From assembly GCA_022704725.1 (NCBI GenBank), contig JAKJFV010000112.1, positions 1-5,942 on the forward strand: 5,942 bases of DNA, in the 5' to 3' direction. The stretch's first letter is position 1. Each line of letters opens with the position of its first letter. This stretch comes from Spirochaetota bacterium (GTDB lineage: Bacteria > Spirochaetota > Spirochaetia > Treponematales > Treponemataceae). The notes under the pieces were generated by a model, which was not told the origin of the DNA, ran no database searches, and saw only the letters and a program-made list of their open reading frames with translations. Shown here one piece after another: positions 1-5,353 of the stretch. The translations under genes and the position numbers were made by a program.

Positions 1-10
1 GAAATGAACA

Positions 11-961
11 CTACAATGTTGAAAGCATTATTGCTTTAATTGTGTGTTTTCGATTTTCAGCCTGGTCCCAGACCCGGCTTTGTTTTCCTTCTATAACCTC
101 GTGTGTTACTTCTTCGCCTTTTACCGCGGGCAGACAATGTAAAAAAATACAGCTGTTTTTTTCAGACATCTGCATTAACTCATCATTCACCTGATACGGA
201 TTAAGCAAGGCAGTCCGGGTTTTTTTGAGAGATTCTTCTCCCATAGAAGTCCATACATCAGTATAAATCGAATCAGCGCCTTTTACAAGCGAAATTTTAT
301 CGGAAATTGTTATATTGGAACCGGATACTTTTGCGAAGGGTGTACAAATGCTAATAATTTTATCATCAGGAAACAATTCTTGTGGACTAATTATTGTAAA
401 GTGTATTCCAAGTTTTGAACAAATAATCATAAGCGATCGGGCAACATTGTTCCTGCCGTCTCCGCAGTATGCAAGGTGTAATCCTTTAAGCTCCCTGAAA
501 TTCTCTTTTAGCGTCATTACATCTGCCAAAACCTGTGTCGGGTGATAATCGTCAGTGAGTCCGTTATACACGGGTATGCCTGAATATTTTGCCAAAGTTT
601 CCACATGATTTTGAGAAAACCCTCTAAATTGAATTGCAGAAAACATTCTTCCTAATACTCTGGCTGTATCTTCTACAGATTCCTTTGCACCAAGCTGTAT
701 GTCCTGTGATGATAAAAAAACAGGATGTCCGCCTTCTTCACCAAATGCTGTTTCGAAAGAGCATCTTGTTCTTGTGGATCTTTTTTCAAAAATGAGTGCA
801 ATCGTTTTACCAATAAAACGCTGATGAATTTCACCGGCAGCAGCCTGCTTTTTTACGATAAATGACAGGTCAAGTATTTGGTTGATTTCTTCCGGTGAAT
901 AATTAATCCAATTGATTAAAGATCTGCCTTTGAAAGGCGCATTGAAGTTCTCTGCTGTCAT
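11..961 (-). CDS. argF: Ornithine carbamoyltransferase
   Basis: This is a complete 316-residue cytoplasmic enzyme that makes citrulline and phosphate from ornithine and carbamoyl phosphate, or runs in reverse in the arginine deiminase pathway. The carbamoyl-phosphate motif STRTR is at residues 62-66, FRG at 112-114, HPTQ at 140-143, the ornithine-loop motif DVWTSMG at 235-241, HCLPA with the active-site cysteine at 275-279, and the C-terminal ENRKH around 302-306. The SMG loop and HCLPA support ornithine rather than aspartate as substrate. Length is close to the family norm of about 310-335 residues. The ATG at 959-961 is chosen because GAGGAG lies 8 nt upstream and a promoter lies just beyond. 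The TAG stop is at 11-13, so any terminator falls outside the window. No other arginine gene is visible, so an anabolic (argF) and a catabolic (arcB) role cannot be separated; the symbol is by family. Putrescine carbamoyltransferase is a less likely alternative. Confidence 0.95.
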   Translation of the reverse strand: MTAENFNAPFKGRSLINWINYSPEEINQILDLSFIVKKQAAAGEIHQRFIGKTIALIFEKRSTRTRCSFETAFGEEGGHPVFLSSQDIQLGAKESVEDTARVLGRMFSAIQFRGFSQNHVETLAKYSGIPVYNGLTDDYHPTQVLADVMTLKENFRELKGLHLAYCGDGRNNVARSLMIICSKLGIHFTIISPQELFPDDKIISICTPFAKVSGSNITISDKISLVKGADSIYTDVWTSMGEESLKKTRTALLNPYQVNDELMQMSEKNSCIFLHCLPAVKGEEVTHEVIEGKQSRVWDQAENRKHTIKAIMLSTL

Positions 962-969
962 AAAATTAA

Positions 970-975
970 CTCCTC
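970..975 (-). promoter_or_regulatory. Ribosome binding site of the carbamoyltransferase gene
   Basis: On the minus strand the sequence reads GAGGAG, 8 nt before the ATG whose complement occupies 959-961. This is a strong Shine-Dalgarno match and it fixes the start codon of the carbamoyltransferase. Confidence 0.85.
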
Positions 976-986
976 AAGAAAGTAAT

Positions 987-1015
987 ATTTTAGTATAGTA
1001 CGAACCCAGTGTCAA
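987..1015 (-). promoter_or_regulatory. Sigma70-type promoter of the carbamoyltransferase gene
   Basis: On the minus strand a perfect -35 box TTGACA (plus-strand 1010-1015) is followed after 17 bp by the -10 box TAAAAT (987-992), five of six matches to consensus. Transcription would begin near 980, leaving a short leader of about 20 nt with the ribosome binding site inside it. I see no ARG-box-like operator, but the short AT-rich sequence makes this hard to judge by eye. Confidence 0.8.
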
Positions 1016-1037
1016 TCTATTATTTAAAATGAGTGTA

Positions 1038-1066
1038 TTGACATTTTTTTTTGTCTTTGTTATATT
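1038..1066 (+). promoter_or_regulatory. Promoter of tRNA-Met
   Basis: A perfect -35 box TTGACA (1038-1043) is followed after exactly 17 bp by TATATT (1061-1066). The predicted transcription start, around 1073, is about six bases before the mature tRNA. A run of nine T residues (1044-1052) follows the -35 box directly. The -35 box lies 22 bp from the -35 box of the divergent carbamoyltransferase promoter. Confidence 0.85.
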
Positions 1067-1078
1067 TCATTCTGTTAC

Positions 1079-1151
1079 GGCGGCATAGCTCAGTCGGTAG
1101 AGCAAACGGCTCATATCCGTTCGGTCATAGGTTCAAGTCCCATTGCCGCTA
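1079..1151 (+). tRNA. tRNA-Met (CAT), probably elongator
   Basis: The 73-nt sequence folds as a full cloverleaf. The acceptor stem is GGCGGCA with TGCCGCT, closing with a G1-U72 wobble. The D stem is GCTC with GAGC. The anticodon stem is AACGG with CCGTT around the loop CTCATAT (anticodon CAT), the variable loop is CGGTC, and the T loop is TTCAAGT. The T stem carries an A51-C63 mismatch, which as I recall also occurs in E. coli elongator tRNA-Met. It is not the initiator, because the anticodon stem lacks the GGG/CCC pairs and there is no C1-A72 mismatch. The acceptor stem resembles bacterial elongator tRNA-Met. The anticodon arm, variable loop and T loop also resemble tRNA-Ile2, whose CAT anticodon is modified to lysidine, so that remains an alternative. 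The discriminator is A73 and no 3' CCA is encoded (AAC follows), so CCA must be added by nucleotidyltransferase. Confidence 0.93.
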
Positions 1152-1157
1152 AACAAG

Positions 1158-1195
1158 GACAGCAAAGTAGGGCATCTATTTTGCTGTCTTTTTTT
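1158..1195 (+). terminator. Intrinsic terminator of tRNA-Met
   Basis: A 13-bp hairpin (arms 1158-1170 and 1176-1188, one G-U pair) with the 5-nt loop GGCAT is followed at once by seven T residues (1189-1195). It starts six bases after the mature tRNA, which makes tRNA-Met a single-gene transcription unit. There is no comparable T run on the opposite strand, so it appears to work in one direction only. Confidence 0.93.
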
Positions 1196-1221
1196 GTAAT
1201 TCTTTTTTAAGAGTTACCATA

Positions 1222-1270
1222 GCACGTAAAAAAAAACTAGTGTAAAGCTATTGACTTTTTTTTTACGTGC
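1222..1270. repeat. Perfect 15-bp inverted repeat at the tRNA-Phe promoter
   Basis: The left arm is GCACGT followed by nine A (1222-1236). The right arm is nine T followed by ACGTGC (1256-1270). The arms are perfectly complementary and are separated by 19 bp (1237-1255). The right arm begins on the last base of the -35 box of the tRNA-Phe promoter and fills most of the -35/-10 spacer. It is not a standard terminator, because no T run follows the right arm and the A/T half of each arm faces the loop. It could be an operator, a cruciform-prone site or a relic of a small element. Confidence 0.75.
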
Positions 1271-1279
1271 CTATAAGAT
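1251..1279 (+). promoter_or_regulatory. Promoter of tRNA-Phe
   Basis: The -35 box TTGACT (1251-1256, five of six matches) is followed after 17 bp by TAAGAT (1274-1279, four of six matches). The overlapping TATAAG (1272-1277) is a closer -10 sequence but gives only a 15-bp spacer. The predicted start lies near 1286, about six bases before the mature tRNA. The spacer holds the nine-T right arm of the inverted repeat. Confidence 0.72.
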
Positions 1280-1291
1280 AGTCAACATCTT

Positions 1292-1364
1292 GCCGCTGTA
1301 GCTCAGTCGGTAGAGCAATGGACTGAAAATCCATGTGTCGACAGTTCGATCCTGTCCGGCGGCA
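1292..1364 (+). tRNA. tRNA-Phe (GAA)
   Basis: The 73-nt cloverleaf has acceptor stem GCCGCTG with CGGCGGC (one T-G wobble at 6-67), D stem GCTC with GAGC, anticodon stem ATGGA with TCCAT, loop CTGAAAA giving anticodon GAA, variable loop GTGTC, and a fully paired T stem GACAG with CTGTC around TTCGATC. The discriminator is A73. No 3' CCA is encoded: the tRNA is followed by AAAAG. It has its own promoter and terminator. Confidence 0.96.
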
Positions 1365-1368
1365 AAAA

Positions 1369-1401
1369 GCTGATACTTTTTATTAAGTGTCAGCTTTTTT
1401 T
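1369..1401 (+). terminator. Intrinsic terminator of tRNA-Phe
   Basis: A 10-bp stem (1369-1378 with 1385-1394, one T-G pair) with the 6-nt loop TTTATT is followed by seven T residues (1395-1401). The five A residues just before the stem extend the pairing and give a short T run on the other strand, so weak two-way activity is possible. The hairpin begins only four bases after the mature tRNA. Confidence 0.92.
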
Positions 1402-1506
1402 ATTATCTAACCTTTTATTAGTATCCTAGAGTCTGAAATATCAATGAATACGCTAAACAGTTTCTTTAAAAGCATCTAAAAAGCAACAAAGAATATATCA
1501 AAATAC
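1402..1506. other. AT-rich intergenic stretch without a recognisable gene
   Basis: About 105 bp lies between the tRNA-Phe terminator and the promoter of the long operon. I see no RNA gene, clear hairpin or ribosome binding site. An 11-codon open frame starting with ATG at 1444 has no Shine-Dalgarno sequence and is not called. Confidence 0.6.
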
Positions 1507-1535
1507 TTGTATCCCCTTGTTTTATAGCGTATACT
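1507..1535 (+). promoter_or_regulatory. Candidate promoter of the ankyrin-murG operon
   Basis: TATACT (1530-1535, five of six matches) is preceded at 17 bp by the weak -35 sequence TTGTAT (1507-1512, three of six matches). The expected transcription start, about 1541-1543, falls immediately before the ATG at 1544, so the mRNA would be leaderless or nearly so. No other promoter is evident between the tRNA-Phe terminator and the gene. Confidence is limited by the poor -35 box. Confidence 0.55.
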
Positions 1536-1543
1536 TTTTAATT

Positions 1544-2470
1544 ATGAATTGGATGATTTTTACAACAGAAGACAGAGAAAGTGAAATAAGTGCAATAACA
1601 TCTTTATTGAAAAGGAATAATGCAGCGCATTCTATTTTTCGTCTTGATCCTAATATAATTCAATGTGATTTTAATAAAATTTCAAAAAACAAAACAATGA
1701 GCTTTTTTGAAGCCTTATTTAAATCTACATATATAATAATTCTTGCTCCCGATTCTGTATTGTTTTCTCCTCTCATCATGTATGTTTTAGGATATACCTT
1801 CGGTAAGCAAATCCCGCTTTTTTTATCCGGCGCAAGCGACCAGTTTATTCAGCATACTTCAATGACAAATACAATTTCGTATACCAGTGTTGATGAATTA
1901 GTACTTAAATTGGAGGAAAACTTTCCCCTTTATATTGCAGAGAAAGCAAAAAAAAGTGCTCATAGAAAACTTTTTAACGACGGTATTCCTTTTACCCCGG
2001 ACTGCTTTTCTTTTCATATTGCTAAAAATAACGTTGAGCAGTGTGAACTATTTTATGAGGCCGGAATGGATGTAAATGAAAGAGACTCTGCCGGCACCCC
2101 CATGTTATGTGTAGCTTCAAGATCCGGCAGAAAAGAGATGATTCAATGGCTCGTCGACAAAGGCGCCGATATTAATGCTATATCGCAGGATCGCGGTTAT
2201 TCTGCCTTAATGGATGCAGTTTGGAAGTCAAATTACGATATTACAAAGATATTAGTAGATTTAGGTGCCGATGTTAATATTGTTGCACAAGACGGCCAAT
2301 CATTATTAGTTTTAGCAACGGGCACAAATAATTCAAGAATATGCGAACTTCTTGCGATGAAGGGTGCAAATCCTTTAATAAAAGACAAGATGGGTATGTC
2401 TGCCTTAGATTATGCCCGGTTGTTTAAAAAAGAAAATTTAGTACATATTTATGAAGAGTGCATAAGATGA
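1544..2470 (+). CDS. Ankyrin-repeat protein with an N-terminal alpha/beta domain
   Basis: The product is 308 residues, with no signal peptide or clear membrane segment, so it is probably cytoplasmic. Residues about 145-308 form four recognisable ankyrin repeats and a C-terminal cap. The typical helix and loop patterns are YEAGMDVNERD (171-181), LVDKGADINA (203-212), LVDLGADVNI (237-246) and LAMKGANPLIKD (270-281). Such repeats bind other proteins; the partner is unknown. Residues 1-125 resemble a small alpha/beta fold of TIR or nucleoside deoxyribosyltransferase type: a first strand MIFTT, a strand YIIILAPDS (63-71), then a helix with LGY (82-84) and a strand IPLFL (90-94). That assignment is tentative. 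An open frame extends upstream to a TTG at 1517, but this would place the -10 box inside the coding region and lacks a ribosome binding site, so the ATG at 1544 is preferred; an ATG at 1553 is also possible. The stop overlaps the murG start by 4 bp. Confidence 0.82.
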   Translation: MNWMIFTTEDRESEISAITSLLKRNNAAHSIFRLDPNIIQCDFNKISKNKTMSFFEALFKSTYIIILAPDSVLFSPLIMYVLGYTFGKQIPLFLSGASDQFIQHTSMTNTISYTSVDELVLKLEENFPLYIAEKAKKSAHRKLFNDGIPFTPDCFSFHIAKNNVEQCELFYEAGMDVNERDSAGTPMLCVASRSGRKEMIQWLVDKGADINAISQDRGYSALMDAVWKSNYDITKILVDLGADVNIVAQDGQSLLVLATGTNNSRICELLAMKGANPLIKDKMGMSALDYARLFKKENLVHIYEECIR

Positions 2471-3600
2471 ACTATATTGCATTTACCGGAGGCGGTACAG
2501 GCGGTCATATTTATCCAGGACTTGCGGTTTGTGATGAGCTTAAATGCATTCTCAAAAAAGAAGGCATTGAAAATGTAAATTTCTTATGGATCGGCAATTC
2601 TGAGGGAATGGATAAAACCATTGTCGAAAAAAGCGGCAGTGTCGGACTTTTTAAAGGAATCCCCTGCGGAAAATTGCGAAGGTATTTTTCAATAAAGAAT
2701 TTTATTGATGTTATAAAAATTATATCTGGTTTTGCAGCTGCTCTTTCAGTCTTAATCCGCTATAAGCCTTTATTTCTTTTTTCGAAGGGCGGTTTTGTCA
2801 GTGTTCCGCCATGTTATGCTGCAAAATTGCTGCACATACCTGTGTATTCCCATGAGTGTGATTTTTCTCCAGGCCTTGCAACAAGGTTGAACAGCAGATG
2901 TGCAAAAAAAATCTTCATATCGTATGAACAGACGAAATCCTGTTTTTCTAAAGATATTCAGCAAAAACTCATTGTAACAGGGAATCCTGTTAGAAAAATA
3001 TTTTATAATTCTGATCCGGAACTTGGCAGACAGTTTTTATACGGAAGTTCTGTACATAAAAACATGCCGGTACTCTTTGTTCTGGGCGGCAGTTCCGGAG
3101 CTCTTCAGATTAATAACTTAATTCGTGAAAGTTTTAACTGGCTTTGTGATCATTTTTTTGTAGTTCATCAGACTGGTAAGAATATAGGAAAAGAGCTTCC
3201 TCTTGTACATGAAAACTATCGTTCATTTGAATTTATCTATAATGAGATGAGCCATGTGCTGGCTGCTTGCGATGTAGTATTGGCAAGATCCGGTGCTAAC
3301 ACCTTATGGGAGGCGGCTGTACAGGGTAAACCAATGGTATTAGTACCCTTATCGGGCTCCGGAACAAGAGGCGATCAGGTTGAAAACGCAAGGCTTTTTA
3401 AAGAGCAGGGAGCTGCAGAAATATTACTTGATAAGGATGTAAATCCTCATACATTACAACATGTTTTAACGAATATGCTGGACAGCGAAACAAGAAAAAA
3501 GTATGCTGTCAATGCGAAGAATATGACTCTTGGGCAGAATTCTGCTGAACTTATTGCACATATATTATTTCATGAATTGGAGGAACGTTTATGTCAGTAG
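2467..3600 (+). CDS. murG: MurG, lipid II-forming GlcNAc transferase
   Basis: MurG is a peripheral inner-membrane glycosyltransferase. It adds GlcNAc from UDP-GlcNAc to lipid I, giving lipid II for peptidoglycan synthesis. The product is 377 residues, slightly longer than the usual 350-365. It has a GT-B fold. The N-terminal domain carries the glycine-rich loop GGGTGGHIYPG (8-18, with the conserved H14), SKGGFVSVP (106-114), HE (129-130) and TGNPVR (171-176). The C-terminal UDP-GlcNAc domain carries LGGSSGA (206-212), HQTGK (234-238), RSGANTLWEA (274-283, with E282 at the position of the nucleotide-sugar-binding glutamate) and GDQVENA (302-308). The usual HEQN is HECD here, a natural-looking variation. 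The ATG at 2467 overlaps the preceding TGA in an ATGA arrangement, with GAAGAG 8 nt upstream; a GTG at 2458 is in frame, but the glycine-rich loop sits at the normal distance from the ATG. Confidence 0.97.
   Translation: MNYIAFTGGGTGGHIYPGLAVCDELKCILKKEGIENVNFLWIGNSEGMDKTIVEKSGSVGLFKGIPCGKLRRYFSIKNFIDVIKIISGFAAALSVLIRYKPLFLFSKGGFVSVPPCYAAKLLHIPVYSHECDFSPGLATRLNSRCAKKIFISYEQTKSCFSKDIQQKLIVTGNPVRKIFYNSDPELGRQFLYGSSVHKNMPVLFVLGGSSGALQINNLIRESFNWLCDHFFVVHQTGKNIGKELPLVHENYRSFEFIYNEMSHVLAACDVVLARSGANTLWEAAVQGKPMVLVPLSGSGTRGDQVENARLFKEQGAAEILLDKDVNPHTLQHVLTNMLDSETRKKYAVNAKNMTLGQNSAELIAHILFHELEERLCQ
3579..3584 (+). promoter_or_regulatory. Ribosome binding site of cvpA within the end of murG
   Basis: GGAGGA lies 6 nt before the ATG at 3591, inside the last codons of murG. 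It supports a start that overlaps murG by 10 bp and allows translation to be re-initiated independently. Confidence 0.85.
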
Positions 3601-4127
3601 CCTTTATTGATATATTTTTTTTAGTTATTATTGCTCTATTTTCAATACTTGTTGCCGTAAAGGGTTTTGTTGCAGAATTCTTCGGCAAAGCTGCATTCGG
3701 CCTGGCTGTTATTTTTGCTGTTTTATTTTTTGATAATCTAACACCCTTTGTTGCTTCCTTTATACCTGCTCCGGTAGTTCCTGCTATTGTCGCTTTTATT
3801 TTAATTTTTTCTGCAGTATATATAGCCTTGAAAGTTATACAAGTTGTTACAAAAAAATTATTTTTCAGCGGAACTGTAATGGGCGGTCTTGACCGCTCAT
3901 TAGGTTTTCTTCTCGGCTTGGTTGAGGGAATTGTCATTTGCGCCTTACTCTGTGTTCTCCTGCTTATTCAGCCGTTTCTTGATCTATCATCCGTACTCGC
4001 AAACAGCCTATTTTTTGCTGTTCTTCAACCCCTCATAGGACTTGAACCTATTATTATTCCGGCTTCAGAGCCGGCAAGCGTTAGTTCAATTATACTTAAT
4101 CTTGTAAATCCTGTATTACAAGGATAA
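3591..4127 (+). CDS. cvpA: CvpA-family inner-membrane protein
   Basis: This 178-residue integral membrane protein has about four hydrophobic helices: residues 5-24, 34-50, 62-86 and 104-127. The N-terminal pattern with an acidic residue in the first helix (FID, 5-7), the following VKGF (23-26), and the conserved GGLDRSLGFLLGLVEG (98-113) before the last helix match the CvpA family. E. coli CvpA is linked to colicin V production and, in several enteric bacteria, to tolerance of bile salts and envelope stress; the molecular function is not settled. The C-terminal tail, after about 130, is less hydrophobic and variable. Length is typical (160-200 residues). The gene overlaps murG by 10 bp and is followed after 3 bp by the clamp-loader gene. 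Placement after murG suggests co-expression with envelope growth, which is inference. The long antisense open frame opposite it is a composition effect. Confidence 0.88.
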   Translation: MSVAFIDIFFLVIIALFSILVAVKGFVAEFFGKAAFGLAVIFAVLFFDNLTPFVASFIPAPVVPAIVAFILIFSAVYIALKVIQVVTKKLFFSGTVMGGLDRSLGFLLGLVEGIVICALLCVLLLIQPFLDLSSVLANSLFFAVLQPLIGLEPIIIPASEPASVSSIILNLVNPVLQG

Positions 4128-4130
4128 TGC

Positions 4131-5351
4131 ATGTTTGATAATGTATTGTATCAGAATGCAACGGATCTCTTACGCGAAGATGTATTAAGCGACAGGCTTC
4201 CTAATTCGCTACTTTTTTCAGGTCCTCCTGCTTCAGGAAAACTTACTGCAGCCCTGGAATTAGCGCGGGTGCTTTCATGCAAAAATACTGATAAGGGACA
4301 TTGGATGTGCACCTGTCCTTCCTGCCTGCAGCATAAATCTCTGGTTAGCCGGGATCTTCTTATAACCGGTCCAAGAGACTGCACTCTTGAAACAGCTGCC
4401 GCAAAGAAGACTTTTATTGAGGCAGTTCAACATCAATCATCTCATACCAATGCTTCCCGGTATCTGTTTATCCGCAGTATTCGAAAACTAATTTCCCGTT
4501 TTAATCCCGTATTATGGGAAGACGACGATAAAACAGGTAAGATATCATCAATTGTTTCATCAATCGATGAATTACTTGAAGAGATTGACCCTTCAAGACC
4601 TGTCGAGGGAATACCGGTACTTGAGAAAAAGTGTGATGAACTACTAAATTTATGTACCAAACTCGAAAGTTCTTTTATGTATGATTCTATTCCTGTTTCG
4701 CATATACGCAATGCCTCTTTTTGGGCTCGTCATACAAGTGCAGAGGGAAAAAAAGTATTAATAATTGAAAATGCAGAACGGATGCAGGAAAGTGTTAGAA
4801 ACGCCTTGCTCAAAATTTTAGAGGAACCGCCTTCAGATGTTATTTTTATTCTAACGACAAGCAGAAGAGGCGCTGTTATGCCGACAATTTTGTCCCGGGT
4901 AAGAACATACGCCTTTGTTGAACGGCCTTCAGAACAGCAGAGCGATGTAATTAACCGGGTGTATCATGCACAAGGCCTGTCTATAGAGAAATTTTTATTC
5001 AGCTTTTTACCTGTTCAGCCGGATGAAGTGAAAAAAACAGCAGGGGATTTTTATGCAGACATATGCCGTTCACATATGCCTGATATTGAGCTTCTTGTAA
5101 AAAATACTAAAAATTTTGAACCACGTATATTGTTGTCAATTTTTTTTAATGAGATCTTTACTATTCAAAGAAATTTAATACGTGAGAGCAACGAGACATT
5201 TAAGCCGGTAATTCTTGAACAGACGCATAAAAGACTCGGATTTATTAGAAATTGCTACGAAAACATTACCATTTATAACCAGAGTTCAATTTCCGCCTTA
5301 GAAAAGCTTGCATCTGACATGCTCAGCTGTACATCAATTTTCGGAAGCTGA
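4131..5351 (+). CDS. holB: DNA polymerase III delta'-like clamp-loader ATPase
   Basis: The product is 406 residues, longer than the usual 310-340 for delta'. It is an AAA+ protein of the clamp loader, which places the sliding clamp on primed DNA. Visible features are the P-loop GPPASGKLT (31-39), a cysteine cluster at C50, C60, C62 and C65 that resembles the zinc module of DnaX and delta', the stretch PVSHIRNASFWA (188-199), and the family signature ALLKILEEPP (225-234). The Walker B region reads VLIIENAERM (209-218), so the usual DE pair is EN. The sensor motif SRC is SRV (255-257). This combination fits delta' better than the motor subunit: the P-loop could still bind ATP, but hydrolysis is doubtful. 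About 75 residues (roughly 112-187) have no counterpart in typical family members. The start at 4131 has AAGGA 6 nt upstream and lies 3 bp after cvpA. A DnaX-type identity is the main alternative. Confidence 0.85.
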   Translation: MFDNVLYQNATDLLREDVLSDRLPNSLLFSGPPASGKLTAALELARVLSCKNTDKGHWMCTCPSCLQHKSLVSRDLLITGPRDCTLETAAAKKTFIEAVQHQSSHTNASRYLFIRSIRKLISRFNPVLWEDDDKTGKISSIVSSIDELLEEIDPSRPVEGIPVLEKKCDELLNLCTKLESSFMYDSIPVSHIRNASFWARHTSAEGKKVLIIENAERMQESVRNALLKILEEPPSDVIFILTTSRRGAVMPTILSRVRTYAFVERPSEQQSDVINRVYHAQGLSIEKFLFSFLPVQPDEVKKTAGDFYADICRSHMPDIELLVKNTKNFEPRILLSIFFNEIFTIQRNLIRESNETFKPVILEQTHKRLGFIRNCYENITIYNQSSISALEKLASDMLSCTSIFGS

Positions 5352-5353
5352 CT

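Noticed and set aside
315..545. Open frame of 76 codons on the plus strand within the carbamoyltransferase gene
   Set aside because: It lies opposite the conserved core of the enzyme and has no recognisable features.
1086..1318. 20-bp direct repeat (1086-1105 and 1299-1318)
   Set aside because: It is the shared D-arm sequence of the two tRNA genes, explained by tRNA structure and not by a mobile element or attachment site.
1079..1401. tRNA pair as an integration site for a mobile element
   Set aside because: There is no integrase gene, no duplicated tRNA 3' end beyond the genes themselves, and housekeeping genes lie on both sides.
1444..1479. Short 11-codon open frame that could be a leader peptide
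   Set aside because: It has no Shine-Dalgarno sequence, no regulatory run of codons and no attenuator hairpin after it. It also lies upstream of the likely promoter.
3551..3937. Open frame of 128 codons on the minus strand opposite cvpA
   Set aside because: The product is rich in Lys, Thr and Ile with no family resemblance. It mirrors the hydrophobic codons of a well-supported CvpA gene, and there is no ribosome binding site.
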